Source: Clostridiales bacterium
GTDB taxonomy: Bacteria; Bacillota; Clostridia; Lachnospirales; Lachnospiraceae
Direction: 5' to 3'
Assembly: GCA_018365455.1 (NCBI GenBank)
Contig: JAGZJZ010000024.1
Coordinates: 1 to 64,000, forward strand
DNA length: 64,000 bases
The notes below the pieces were generated by a model that ran no database searches, was not told where the DNA came from, and saw only the letters and a list, made by a program, of their open reading frames with translations. Positions 18,799 to 27,438 of this stretch are shown here, piece after piece (position 1 is the stretch's first letter; each line of letters starts with the position of its first letter). Position numbers and translations under genes: made by a program.

Positions 18799-19950
18799 TT
18801 ACCACAGATTTCGGTAAATCTGCTCCAAATCTTCTTTACTCAGTTCTTTTCTGCTATTTTGAGGACTTCCGCTGTCCATGGCATCCAGTGCCATTTTATC
18901 CACAACACCCATAAACTCCTGTTTATTGATTCCGTATTCCTCCAGACTTGGTGTTTCCAGTTCTCTGCAAATGGTTTCTACTGCTTTTAAGAAGTTCTGG
19001 CTTGCCGCTTCATCCGAGTCCAGGTCGGTAGCTACCCCAACTGCTCTGCCAAGTTCCCCAAACCGGTCATATGCCCCATCCAGCACAAAACCCAGACACT
19101 CTTTCAACAGCATGGCGTTGGATAAACCGTGTGCGATGTGGAACAATGCTCCGATGGGACGGCTCATGCCATGCACAATCGTAACCGATGCATTGTTAAA
19201 TGCAATTCCCGCTTCCAGTGAAGCAATTGACATCTGTTCTCTTGCCATTAGATCTGTTCCCTCCCGGAAAGCTACCGGCAGATAAGCAAAGATTCTCTTT
19301 ACTGCGGAAAGCGCAAACGTATCGGAAAGGGGCTGTGCCTTTCTGGATGTAAATGCTTCAATGGCGTGAGTTAATGCGTCCAGTCCGGTAGCTGCCGTTA
19401 TCTTGGGCGGTGCCGTCATGGTAAACTGCGGATCTATAATTGCAAGAGCAGGCATCAATACCTGACCCTTTAAAAGCATTTTAATATCTTTTTTTGTATC
19501 TGTTATAATGGTAAACTGCGTCGCCTCCGAACCCGTGCCTGCCGTTGTAGGAATGGCAGCCATGGGAGGTGTTGGCACTTTGATCACTTTTCCCATATAG
19601 TCAGAGATTTTACCGCCGTTTGTCGCCAGCGCTCCGATAGCCTTCATGGAATCGATGGGACTGCCTCCGCCCAGAGCAATGAGAAAATCACATTTTTCCT
19701 TTAAATACATACTCAGCCCGTTTTCAATCATTTTGTCGGTGGGCTCTCCGACTATTTCTGAATAAATTGCATACTCTATTCCCTGGTTTTTCAGAGCTTC
19801 TTCCACATGCGCTGCATTTCCCAGCTGAATCATTACCTTATCCGTAATGATCAGCGCCTTTTTTCCAAACCCTCTTAATATTTCTTCTGCCATGGTAAGT
19901 GCGCCGCTGCCGGTAATCATCTGTCCCGGTACAATAAAATCTCTTCCCAT
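18799..19950 (-). CDS. Iron-containing alcohol dehydrogenase
   Basis: NAD(P)-linked group III alcohol dehydrogenase of 383 aa, full length. The dinucleotide-binding GGGSPID sits at about 94-100, and the metal ligands fit Asp191, His195, His260 and His274 (TGLDALTHAIEAF; IVHGMSRPIGALFHIAHGLSNAM). It is the last gene of the inositol run iolC-iolD-iolE-iolG-iolB. No iolA (malonate semialdehyde dehydrogenase) is in the window. Reduction of malonate semialdehyde to 3-hydroxypropionate would fit, but this is inference; other aldehydes are possible. GGGGGTG serves as ribosome site. Confidence 0.9.
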   Translation of the reverse strand: MGRDFIVPGQMITGSGALTMAEEILRGFGKKALIITDKVMIQLGNAAHVEEALKNQGIEYAIYSEIVGEPTDKMIENGLSMYLKEKCDFLIALGGGSPIDSMKAIGALATNGGKISDYMGKVIKVPTPPMAAIPTTAGTGSEATQFTIITDTKKDIKMLLKGQVLMPALAIIDPQFTMTAPPKITAATGLDALTHAIEAFTSRKAQPLSDTFALSAVKRIFAYLPVAFREGTDLMAREQMSIASLEAGIAFNNASVTIVHGMSRPIGALFHIAHGLSNAMLLKECLGFVLDGAYDRFGELGRAVGVATDLDSDEAASQNFLKAVETICRELETPSLEEYGINKQEFMGVVDKMALDAMDSGSPQNSRKELSKEDLEQIYRNLW

Positions 19951-20028
19951 TTTTACACCCCCTGCATAATACAGGCTTCCCTGTAATACTGTCTTATTTT
20001 TTCTTTCAATCTTTCATTACGTCTGAAT

Positions 20029-20808
20029 CTAAAATTCTGCATCATACAGCCAGGTATAACGCTCATCGTCGATACGGTCCGTCCAGGGGTTGCCTTCCAG
20101 ATGGCGGATCATCCAACAGGTATACATCTGATATCCAGGTGCCGCTGCCTGGGGATGTGTCTTTCCCCCTGGTATTGCTGAGAAACTGCCGTCTTTAATT
20201 TTGTAGACGTCATCCCCTACGAAACTGGCACCAAATCCTTCCGGACGGTCAAACAGGAAATAATACGTTTCCGGCTGGGGATGCTGATGCGGAATATAGC
20301 CCGACCAGTTGCCGCGATCATTTAACACTTCTCCTAATACCATATTGGAATAAGGTGCTGTCTGGTAATCAAAAACAGTACTTACCCGGCGAACGGCTGT
20401 ATCTCCAAACTTTCCCTTGCAGGAATAAATCCATGGAGCATCTTCCGGTCCGTAGAACCTGCTGTCAAACGTTCTGTCATTGTAAGTAGACTGGATCAGG
20501 ATCTGTGTATCCATAGAAGCCTCAACCCGGACTTCCACACCTTTACATACATGAAGGCACCAGAGCCCTTCTGTAAAGACATCTTTTCTGCTGACTGTCT
20601 TCTCCTTCTCTTCCCACTTAATGGTTATACAGCCATTTAGCAAAAGCACTGCAGTCTCTTCTTCTGGTTTCATTAATTTCTTAACATCGCCATCTTTCAT
20701 TTTGAACACACGAATATCCATACACATGTCTTTATAATCGTTGTCATAGGTAGTGAGAACCTTTTCCCCTGCCTCATTAAATTCTGGATAACCAAATACC
20801 TTACTCAT
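20029..20808 (-). CDS. iolB: 5-deoxy-glucuronate isomerase
   Basis: Cupin-fold isomerase of the KduI/IolB family (259 aa). It converts 5-deoxy-D-glucuronate to 2-deoxy-5-keto-gluconate, the step before IolC. The metal-binding signature PHQHPQPETYYF is clear at about 172-183, and the rest aligns in length with known IolB. It lies between iolG and the alcohol dehydrogenase, same strand, with SD AAGGAAG. A strong hairpin separates it from iolG. Confidence 0.95.
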   Translation of the reverse strand: MSKVFGYPEFNEAGEKVLTTYDNDYKDMCMDIRVFKMKDGDVKKLMKPEEETAVLLLNGCITIKWEEKEKTVSRKDVFTEGLWCLHVCKGVEVRVEASMDTQILIQSTYNDRTFDSRFYGPEDAPWIYSCKGKFGDTAVRRVSTVFDYQTAPYSNMVLGEVLNDRGNWSGYIPHQHPQPETYYFLFDRPEGFGASFVGDDVYKIKDGSFSAIPGGKTHPQAAAPGYQMYTCWMIRHLEGNPWTDRIDDERYTWLYDAEF

Positions 20809-20852
20809 TCTATCCGCTTCCTTTCTTTCAAATGGTATTTATATACAGTTCA

Positions 20853-20886
20853 GGAGCGTGCCCGAAGTCAAAGCACGGCACGCTCC
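20853..20886 (-). terminator. Strong intra-operon hairpin between iolG and iolB
   Basis: Perfect ten-base arms GGAGCGTGCC and GGCACGCTCC enclose 14 bases. No T-run follows in the direction of transcription, so it probably sets mRNA stability or partial attenuation rather than full termination. Confidence 0.6.
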
Positions 20887-20900
20887 AGACAATCAATGGT

Positions 20901-21914
20901 CTATAACTGAATCTCAGAAATCTTAACAGGTCTGTGCTCTTCTACTGATTTTTTTGCTGCCAGCCCCATAATTACAGGCTTCAAACCATCTTCTACTCCA
21001 AGAGGTGTATCTGTATTATTTTCAATTGCATCAATAAAGCAATTCATTTCTTTGGCAAAGGAATCCATGTAACGTTCCAGGAAGAAGTAAAGTGGTTTTT
21101 CTCCGGTTACGCCGTCGGCTGTGCTGATGACTGCGCTGGACTGTGTATCATTGGCAGTTGCAACCATTCCCTTAGAACCAAATACTTCTGCACGCTGATC
21201 GTATCCATAGACTGCCTTTCTGGAGTTGTCAATTACAGCAATAGCACCGTTTTCCATCTGAATGGTAATGACTGCTGTATCCACATCTCCTGCTTCACCA
21301 ATACTTGGATCTACTAAAACTGCGGACTGTACATAAACTTCCGTGGCATCACAGCCAGCAAGGAATCGTACCATATCAAAATCATGAATTGTCATATCCA
21401 GGAAAATGCCTCCGGATACCTTTACATATTCAGCACTTGGCGGTTCCGGATCACGGCTGGTTACTTTGATAATATGCGGATCGCCAATCTGTCCTGCTGT
21501 TACGGCATTTTTTACCGCTTCAAAGTTATGGTCAAATCTGCGGTTAAATCCTACCTGGTATTTCACATCTGAATCTTTTAAAGCCTCGATAACTTCTTTG
21601 ATCTTAGCCACATCATGATCAATTGGTTTTTCACAAAATACATGTTTGCCGGCTTTGATTGCTTCAATTGAAATCGGGGAATGGGTATTTGTGGATGAGC
21701 AGATCAGTACTGCATCAATCTCCGGATCTGCAAGGATTTCCTTGTAGTCTTTTGTTGTATTTTCAACACCCATGCTGTGTGCCCATTTCTCTGTCTCTTC
21801 ATTCATAAACGGATCTGCAATTGTTTTGATCTCCGCATTTTTTACCAGATTACAAATACTCTTTGTATGTACTTTACCAATTCTTCCTGCGCCTATAATA
21901 CCAACTTTAACCAT
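20901..21914 (-). CDS. iolG: Inositol 2-dehydrogenase (Gfo/Idh/MocA family)
   Basis: NAD-dependent oxidation of myo-inositol to 2-keto-myo-inositol (scyllo-inosose), first step of the pathway. N-terminal Rossmann motif GIIGAGRIGKVH, the EKP motif of CEKPIDHD, and the catalytic pattern DMTIHDFDMVRF are present; 337 aa is the usual length. Clustered with iolE, iolD, iolC and iolB. A second copy lies at 31020-32039, so the two may differ in substrate (for example scyllo- or chiro-inositol). Confidence 0.93.
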   Translation of the reverse strand: MVKVGIIGAGRIGKVHTKSICNLVKNAEIKTIADPFMNEETEKWAHSMGVENTTKDYKEILADPEIDAVLICSSTNTHSPISIEAIKAGKHVFCEKPIDHDVAKIKEVIEALKDSDVKYQVGFNRRFDHNFEAVKNAVTAGQIGDPHIIKVTSRDPEPPSAEYVKVSGGIFLDMTIHDFDMVRFLAGCDATEVYVQSAVLVDPSIGEAGDVDTAVITIQMENGAIAVIDNSRKAVYGYDQRAEVFGSKGMVATANDTQSSAVISTADGVTGEKPLYFFLERYMDSFAKEMNCFIDAIENNTDTPLGVEDGLKPVIMGLAAKKSVEEHRPVKISEIQL

Positions 21915-21946
21915 GATAATTCTCCTTTTCTTTAAATGGATATTTT

Positions 21947-22843
21947 TTATAAACCTGTCTTTTCCGTGATAAATTTTCTGGCTTTTAATGCATACTCCAA
22001 TGGATTTGCTTTTGCAGGATCCTGCTCCGCCTCCACTACCATGTACCCTTCATATCCGGAATCTTCCAACACTTTGAAAATTGGGTCAAAATCAATACAT
22101 CCGTCTCCCGGTACCGTAAATGCTCCCATTCTCACTCCAGCCAGGAAGCTTAACTTCTCTGCTTTGACCTTTTCTACTACATCCGGGCGTACATCTTTTA
22201 AATGTACATGTTTAATTCTGCTGCAGTATTTCTGAACCATTTCAAGCGGGTCTGCGCCGCAGTAAGTAAAATGTCCGCTGTCAAACAGGAGATTCACATA
22301 TTCCGGATCGGTACCGGCCATCAGACGTTCCACTTCGTCCGGATCCTGGATTACCGTTCCCATATGATGATGGAAAGTCATAGTAATTCCGTACTCTTTT
22401 GCAATCTTACCAAGTTTATTTAATCCGGTGCATACTCTATCCCATTCTTCATCGTTCATCCTATATTTGCATCCAAAGATCGGTGTTTCCAGCTGTCCCT
22501 GCACACTGTGTCCCTGCTCTGAGACGCCGATGATCTTAGAACCCATCGCCTGTAAGAATTTCACCTGTTCTATAAATGCTTTTTCCGTTTCTTCATATGG
22601 CTGTGTAGTTAAAAAACTGGAAAACCACTGATTACAGATCTGGATGCCGCGAAGATCCAGTGCCTTTTTTAATACAACAGGATCAGAAGGGTATTTATTT
22701 CCCACTTCGGATCCGGTATATCCGGCAAGTGCCATCTCGCTTACACACTGTTCAAAAGTGTTTTCTTTTCCTAAATCCGGCATGTCATCGTTGGTCCAGG
22801 CAATTGGTGCAATTCCTAATTTTACTTTTTCTTTGTTAAACAT
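21947..22843 (-). CDS. iolE: Inosose dehydratase
   Basis: TIM-barrel metal enzyme (298 aa) that dehydrates 2-keto-myo-inositol to the trihydroxycyclohexanedione used by IolD. The opening KLGIAPIAWTNDDMPDLG and later FHHHMGTVIQ and LLFDSGHFTY segments are characteristic of IolE. ATG 22843 is preferred over the GTG just before it because AGGAGG (22851-22856) sits seven bases upstream. Same-strand neighbours are iolD and iolG, 32 bp before the latter. Confidence 0.95.
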   Translation of the reverse strand: MFNKEKVKLGIAPIAWTNDDMPDLGKENTFEQCVSEMALAGYTGSEVGNKYPSDPVVLKKALDLRGIQICNQWFSSFLTTQPYEETEKAFIEQVKFLQAMGSKIIGVSEQGHSVQGQLETPIFGCKYRMNDEEWDRVCTGLNKLGKIAKEYGITMTFHHHMGTVIQDPDEVERLMAGTDPEYVNLLFDSGHFTYCGADPLEMVQKYCSRIKHVHLKDVRPDVVEKVKAEKLSFLAGVRMGAFTVPGDGCIDFDPIFKVLEDSGYEGYMVVEAEQDPAKANPLEYALKARKFITEKTGL

Positions 22844-22896
22844 CACTGTGCCTCCTATGGCTTTTTATTTCAGCTTGGTGCCTCCCGGCGTAAATA

Positions 22897-22924
22897 CGTG
22901 GATAGATCGTGCACGATATCCACG
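22897..22924 (-). terminator. Palindromic hairpin between iolD and iolE
   Basis: Outer arms CGTGGATA and TATCCACG pair perfectly around an inner self-complementary TCGTGCACGA. It follows a fragment (CCCGGCGTAAATACG) resembling the dispersed repeat at 13322 and 32083. No T-run, so likely processing or attenuation. Confidence 0.55.
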
Positions 22925-22990
22925 CCTAGAAAGCTATTTTCTCACACGCTCAAGCTGATGATTTATAAGATTAATAAAAGATCATCTATA

Positions 22991-24919
22991 TTAATAACGT
23001 CTTGCCTTGTATCTCTCTGCTTCCAGCTCCGTATACTTTTCCTGTACACTTTCCATCCCGGAAGTACTGGCGAGACCTACATTCCACCAGGACTTGTAAC
23101 CGTCCGTCATCGTCTTTGGAATTACTTTTAGGTCAATCAAGACTGCATTATCCTGGTTTTTCGCATCTTCCAAAGCAGCTTTTAATTCATCAATTGTCTT
23201 TACGGTATACGCTTTCAGCCCATAACCTTCTGCCACCTTTGCATAGCTTACCGGAATCAGATTTCCTTTTGTTTCATTATTAGCATCCCGGTACCGGAAT
23301 TCTGTGCCAATGCTTCCGATGCCGTTATTCATTTGCAGATTGTTGATACAGCCAAATCCGCAATTGTCAAATACCAGAATATTGATCTTGGCTCTTTCCT
23401 GCATTGCAGTCATAATTTCACTGTGGAGCATCTGGAACGAAGCATCACCCACAACGGCATACACTTCTTTATCCTGCTCCGCCAGTTTCACTCCAAGGGC
23501 TGCTGCCACTTCATACCCCATACAGGAGTATCCATACTCCGCATGATAGCCGCCTCTCTTATCTGTAGTCCAGATTCTCTGCATACAGCTTGGAAGACTT
23601 CCCCCTGCCGTTATAATGGTTGCATCTTCTGCAATAACCTCCCGGATTGCACACAGTGCAGCAGTCTGGGTAATCACGCCGCCTGTCAGTTCCACAAACT
23701 CCGGTATCGTTCTTGGATCCCTTGCTTTTACCATTGGCTCAAACTGGTCGTCATAAGCATATTTTGCAAGACGCTCCATTTCTTTATCCCATGCGGCTTT
23801 CGCCTCTGTGATCTCGGTTGTATAAGCAGATGTAAATTTACGCTCCCGCAGCTTCTGCGAAAGTGCTTCTATCGTTACTTTTGCATCTCCCACAGCTTTT
23901 ACAGCATCCATTTTATAAGCATGGAATTTACTGTTATTGATGGTCACAACCTTTACATTCGGATTTTTGTACTGGCTCTTGGAACCTGTTGTAAAGTCCG
24001 ATAATCTGGTTCCGATGGCTATCACTACATCTGCCTCTTCCGCGATGGTATTGGAAGCCAGTGTGCCGGTTACGCCAATCCCTCCAAGGCATTTACTGTG
24101 ACTGGATTTGCAGGCACTTTTTCCTGCCTGGCTCTCTCCAAAGGGAATATTGAATTCTTCACAGAACTTTTCAACTGCTTCCCCTGCTTCAGAATATTTT
24201 ACACCGCCGCCAACTACAACCAGCGGTTTTTTAGCTCCCGCAATTATGGCTGCAAGATCTTCCAATTCTTCTTCTACTGCCACCGGTCTTGTAATTCTGT
24301 GCACTCTCTTCTGGAAGAAATAATCCGGGTATTCATAAGATTCCCCTTCCACATCCTGGCAGATTCCAATGCAAACGGCTCCTGTTTCAACCGGGTCCGT
24401 CAATACACGCATGGCACTTATCATTGCAGTCATCAGCTGTTCCGGACGGACTATGCGGTCCCAGTATTTACACACCGGCTTAAATGCATCATTGGTTGTA
24501 ACGGATAAACTGCTGCTCTGCTCTAACTGCTGCAGAACCGGGTCCGGCTGTCTGTTGGCAAAGGTATCTGCCGGGAATACCAGCAGCGGAATATTATTTA
24601 CCGTAGCGGTAGCCGCTGCCGTAACCATATTTGCAGCTCCCGGTCCTACTGAGGACGCACAAGGAATAATTTTTCTTCTGTTGTGCTGTTTTGCAAATGC
24701 AATTGCCACATGACACATTCCCTGCTCATTTCTGCCCTGGAATACTTTCAGTTCACCGGGATTCTCATCTAATGCCTGACCCAGGCCTACGGCAATTCCA
24801 TGTCCGAAAATTGTAAAGATGCCTTCTACAAATTTCGTTTCCACTCCGTCAAATTCTACATACTGGTTATCCAGGAACTTTACCAATGCCTGTGCAACCG
24901 TCATCTTCGTATACTCCAT
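22991..24919 (-). CDS. iolD: 3D-(3,5/4)-trihydroxycyclohexane-1,2-dione acylhydrolase (ring-opening)
   Basis: Thiamine-diphosphate enzyme of 642 aa that opens the cyclohexane ring to 5-deoxy-glucuronate. Three-domain acetolactate-synthase-like layout: N-terminal Pyr domain, central domain with VVGGGVKYSEAG, and C-terminal PP domain with the ThDP motif beginning VVGDASFQM and ending in the NCGFGCIN region. Full family length. It starts 15 bp after the iolC stop, consistent with one transcript. Confidence 0.96.
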   Translation of the reverse strand: MEYTKMTVAQALVKFLDNQYVEFDGVETKFVEGIFTIFGHGIAVGLGQALDENPGELKVFQGRNEQGMCHVAIAFAKQHNRRKIIPCASSVGPGAANMVTAAATATVNNIPLLVFPADTFANRQPDPVLQQLEQSSSLSVTTNDAFKPVCKYWDRIVRPEQLMTAMISAMRVLTDPVETGAVCIGICQDVEGESYEYPDYFFQKRVHRITRPVAVEEELEDLAAIIAGAKKPLVVVGGGVKYSEAGEAVEKFCEEFNIPFGESQAGKSACKSSHSKCLGGIGVTGTLASNTIAEEADVVIAIGTRLSDFTTGSKSQYKNPNVKVVTINNSKFHAYKMDAVKAVGDAKVTIEALSQKLRERKFTSAYTTEITEAKAAWDKEMERLAKYAYDDQFEPMVKARDPRTIPEFVELTGGVITQTAALCAIREVIAEDATIITAGGSLPSCMQRIWTTDKRGGYHAEYGYSCMGYEVAAALGVKLAEQDKEVYAVVGDASFQMLHSEIMTAMQERAKINILVFDNCGFGCINNLQMNNGIGSIGTEFRYRDANNETKGNLIPVSYAKVAEGYGLKAYTVKTIDELKAALEDAKNQDNAVLIDLKVIPKTMTDGYKSWWNVGLASTSGMESVQEKYTELEAERYKARRY

Positions 24920-24934
24920 TTCCTATCCGCCTCC

Positions 24935-25951
24935 TTATACTCTTGCAATCATTTCACCATACTGGTCTTTGGTTTCTTTTATAAACTTCTTAACTTCATC
25001 CGGATTGGGGAGCTCCTCGGAGCAGGAATGGCTGCGTACCATCATCGCTGCTTCTGCACTTCCAAATTCCAGACATTCGATCATATCCCATCCTTCAAAA
25101 ATACCATACAAAAATCCGGATGCATAACCGTCTCCGCCGCCAAATGACTTCAGTGCAGTAACCGGAAATGGCTTAATACTGTAGCTGTTGCCATCATTGG
25201 TATATGCCGTGGAACCTTTTCTTCCATGCTTGATAACTACAATCTTGGCATTTTCTTTCTGCCAGCTTTCAGCCGTTGCCTTATCATCTCTGCCCGGCTG
25301 TATCAGCTTTTCTGTCAGGTCAAATTCTTCCCTGGAGCCAAGAATAATATCTGCTTCTCTTGCAACACTGGCATAGTAAATGGAAATCTCATCCCTGTTC
25401 TTCCAGTTGTATTCCCGGTAGTCAATATCAAAGATAATCACTGTATTGTTTTTCTTAGCCAGCATCACCGCCTTTAATGCAGCTTCCCTGGAGGGGCTCT
25501 GTGCCAGTGCGGTACCGGATATCAAAATAGCCTTTGCGTGCTTTATGTATTCTTCATCCACATCATCCACCGACAGCTGAAGATCTGCGATGCAGTTTCG
25601 GTACATCAAGATGCTGCTTTCGTCAGGAGAAAGAATTTCTGTAAATGTAAGCCCCAGCTTCTCTCCGTTCCGGCATCTTGTGATATGTGAAGTATCAATT
25701 CCTTCTTTATTAAAAAACTCTGTAACGTAATCGCCGAACTGGTCATCTGACACTTTTCCGATAAATCCAACTTTCTTGCCATGTCTTGTAACACCTACAG
25801 CGATATTCGCTGGAGAACCTCCCACGTACTTTTTGAATGTGGTAGATTCCGATAATGGATGAAAATAATCCACCGGATTAAAGTCAATTGCCACTCGCCC
25901 TAACAGTACTAAATCCATCGGTCTTGATTCATCAAACTTAACATACTTCAT
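24935..25951 (-). CDS. iolC: 5-dehydro-2-deoxygluconokinase
   Basis: PfkB-family sugar kinase (338 aa) phosphorylating 2-deoxy-5-keto-gluconate. GGSPANIAVGVTRHG near the N-terminus and the anion-hole and catalytic region TALKSFGGGDGYASGFLYG near the C-terminus are visible; the Asp of GGGDGYAS is the expected base. ATG 25951 is chosen (GAGGTG six bases upstream) over the ATG 30 bases earlier. First gene of the iolC-D-E-G-B-adh operon, behind the promoter region at 26065-26199. Confidence 0.95.
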   Translation of the reverse strand: MKYVKFDESRPMDLVLLGRVAIDFNPVDYFHPLSESTTFKKYVGGSPANIAVGVTRHGKKVGFIGKVSDDQFGDYVTEFFNKEGIDTSHITRCRNGEKLGLTFTEILSPDESSILMYRNCIADLQLSVDDVDEEYIKHAKAILISGTALAQSPSREAALKAVMLAKKNNTVIIFDIDYREYNWKNRDEISIYYASVAREADIILGSREEFDLTEKLIQPGRDDKATAESWQKENAKIVVIKHGRKGSTAYTNDGNSYSIKPFPVTALKSFGGGDGYASGFLYGIFEGWDMIECLEFGSAEAAMMVRSHSCSEELPNPDEVKKFIKETKDQYGEMIARV

Positions 25952-26064
25952 TCCATTCACCTCATACTTGAATTTCAACACAGACAGGAAACAGTTTTCA
26001 TTCCGTGTTTCATTTACAGTTTTCTTTTCTTGCGTTCTTTAGCACGCTTTTCTTTCATGCACTC

Positions 26065-26199
26065 ATAATAGCACACACATTTGTTGCGTGCAAGTAATTT
26101 TTCAGTTCTCGGAGTACTTTCCCTGTATTGTACAATTTTCTATCTATATATTTGTAACGTTTTCACAAAGATTATAGCACGCAAAAGCACGCATTCTAA
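26065..26199 (-). promoter_or_regulatory. Tandem iol promoters overlapped by GCGTGC operators
   Basis: Two sigma-A-like promoters on the minus strand: TTAGAA (26194-26199) with TATAAT (26171-26176), and TTGCAC (26088-26093) with TATTAT (26065-26070), both with 17-base spacers. The upstream spacer carries GCACGC twice (26177 and 26187, ten bases apart), and the second -35 lies in TTGCGTGCAA (26084-26093). A further copy is at 26042. A cre-like TGAAAACGTTACA lies at about 26153-26165 (minus). The LacI protein encoded upstream is the likely binder. Confidence 0.6.
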
Positions 26200-26231
26200 G
26201 CCGTGAAAATCTTCCGCTTTTTAACCACATA

Positions 26232-26276
26232 GAAAAAACGCTATGCTCTCTATTACCCAAGAGAAAACACAGCGCC
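26232..26276 (-). terminator. Terminator after the LacI-family gene
   Basis: On the minus strand GCGCTGTGTTTTCTC and GAGAGCATAGCG form an imperfect stem followed by TTTTTTC. It separates the regulator gene from the iol promoters. Confidence 0.7.
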
Positions 26277-26289
26277 CTTTTTATAAACC

Positions 26290-27318
26290 TTATAAATTAT
26301 ATTTTGTTTTAATATTAATATCCGTGTAAACAAATTCCCGGTCTGCAGACACGCCCTTTGCGATCATGTCATACAGCAGAAACGGCGGGCGGTACCCCTG
26401 TTCATACCCTTCCTGATCGATCAGAAAGTCCACATCATCTTCCAGCAGCGCCTTTTCATTTCGGGGCGTTAAGTCATAGATAATCACGTAAGGCCGCTTC
26501 TTGGGACTTAATTTTTCAAATGCCTGCCGCACGCCTGCCTGACCGCCGGACGCCACAAATATTCCGGCAAGATCCGGCACCATGGAAAGGGTGTTTTCGA
26601 TAATGCGCTCCACCTCTTTTGCCTCGTCAAAGCTGCTTTGCACGCCCAAAAGCTCCATATCCGGAAATGACCGTTTCGTCTCTTCTATAAATCCTTCCAC
26701 ACGCAGGCTGTTAACACTGTTTGTAAAATATCCTGTGATTATGAGAATCTTACCTTTCTTCCCGGCAAGCATTCCCATAAGCCCCGCCGCTGTATAACCG
26801 CTTCTTCTGTTGTCCAGTCCTACAAAGCAGCAGCGCTTGGTACCCACAATATCGGAGTTAAAGGTAATCACCGGAATGTGCTTCTCTTCCGTCAGCTGAT
26901 TAATCTTTGCCCGGATCAGGTCACATTCCACCGGCATAATTGCCAGCCCGTCAATTCCCAGCTCCTCCAGTTCTTCAATTGCCTGAAGCTGTGCCTTTTC
27001 GTCAATGATCACACTGTCCCGCAGCAGGATCTCTACACCCCGTTCCTGAAGTTCCTTTGCTGCCTGGTCTATCCCTTTGTTTACCTGAATCATAAAGGAA
27101 GACTTCGATAAATGTGTCACAATGCCGATTTTTAATTTCATCGGTTCTTTATCCGGGGTTCTGATCCCCCGGTTAGACTGATAGCCCAGCTCATTGGCTA
27201 TCTCTTTAATTTTTGCTGCAACCTCAGGCTTAATTCTGCCACGGTTGTTAAGCGCCCTGTCCACCGTCCCCCTGGAGACACCTGCCAGATCTGCAATCTG
27301 TTGTATCGTTCCCGCCAT
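26290..27318 (-). CDS. LacI/GalR-family transcriptional regulator with periplasmic-binding-like sensor
   Basis: 342 aa: N-terminal HTH (IQQIADLAGVSRGTVDRALNN) and a type I periplasmic-binding-fold effector domain resembling ribose/inositol-binding regulators. It is transcribed toward iolC and its own promoter region holds the same GCACGC motif found at the iol promoters, which suggests auto- and operon regulation. The effector is probably inositol or an early intermediate (inference). A DeoR-type regulator at the far end of the island offers a second control layer. Confidence 0.92.
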   Translation of the reverse strand: MAGTIQQIADLAGVSRGTVDRALNNRGRIKPEVAAKIKEIANELGYQSNRGIRTPDKEPMKLKIGIVTHLSKSSFMIQVNKGIDQAAKELQERGVEILLRDSVIIDEKAQLQAIEELEELGIDGLAIMPVECDLIRAKINQLTEEKHIPVITFNSDIVGTKRCCFVGLDNRRSGYTAAGLMGMLAGKKGKILIITGYFTNSVNSLRVEGFIEETKRSFPDMELLGVQSSFDEAKEVERIIENTLSMVPDLAGIFVASGGQAGVRQAFEKLSPKKRPYVIIYDLTPRNEKALLEDDVDFLIDQEGYEQGYRPPFLLYDMIAKGVSADREFVYTDINIKTKYNL

Positions 27319-27383
27319 AATTTTCCCTCAATCCTGTCCTTTTTTCATATACTTTTTTTCTCACGCCCGCGTTTTGCGTTACA

Positions 27384-27431
27384 TGCACGCATTTTTTCTT
27401 TTATTATAGACTATAATATATGTTTTGACAA
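27384..27431 (-). promoter_or_regulatory. Promoter and operator of the LacI-family gene
   Basis: TTGTCA (27426-27431) and TATAAT (27403-27408) with a 17-base spacer on the minus strand; TGCGTGCA (27384-27391) lies just downstream of the predicted start. The motif matches the iol operators. Confidence 0.6.
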
Positions 27432-27438
27432 GTGGGAA

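Noticed and set aside
26153..26165. Certain cre site in the iol promoter region
   Set aside because: The site matches the consensus only in part, so I only mention it as cre-like.
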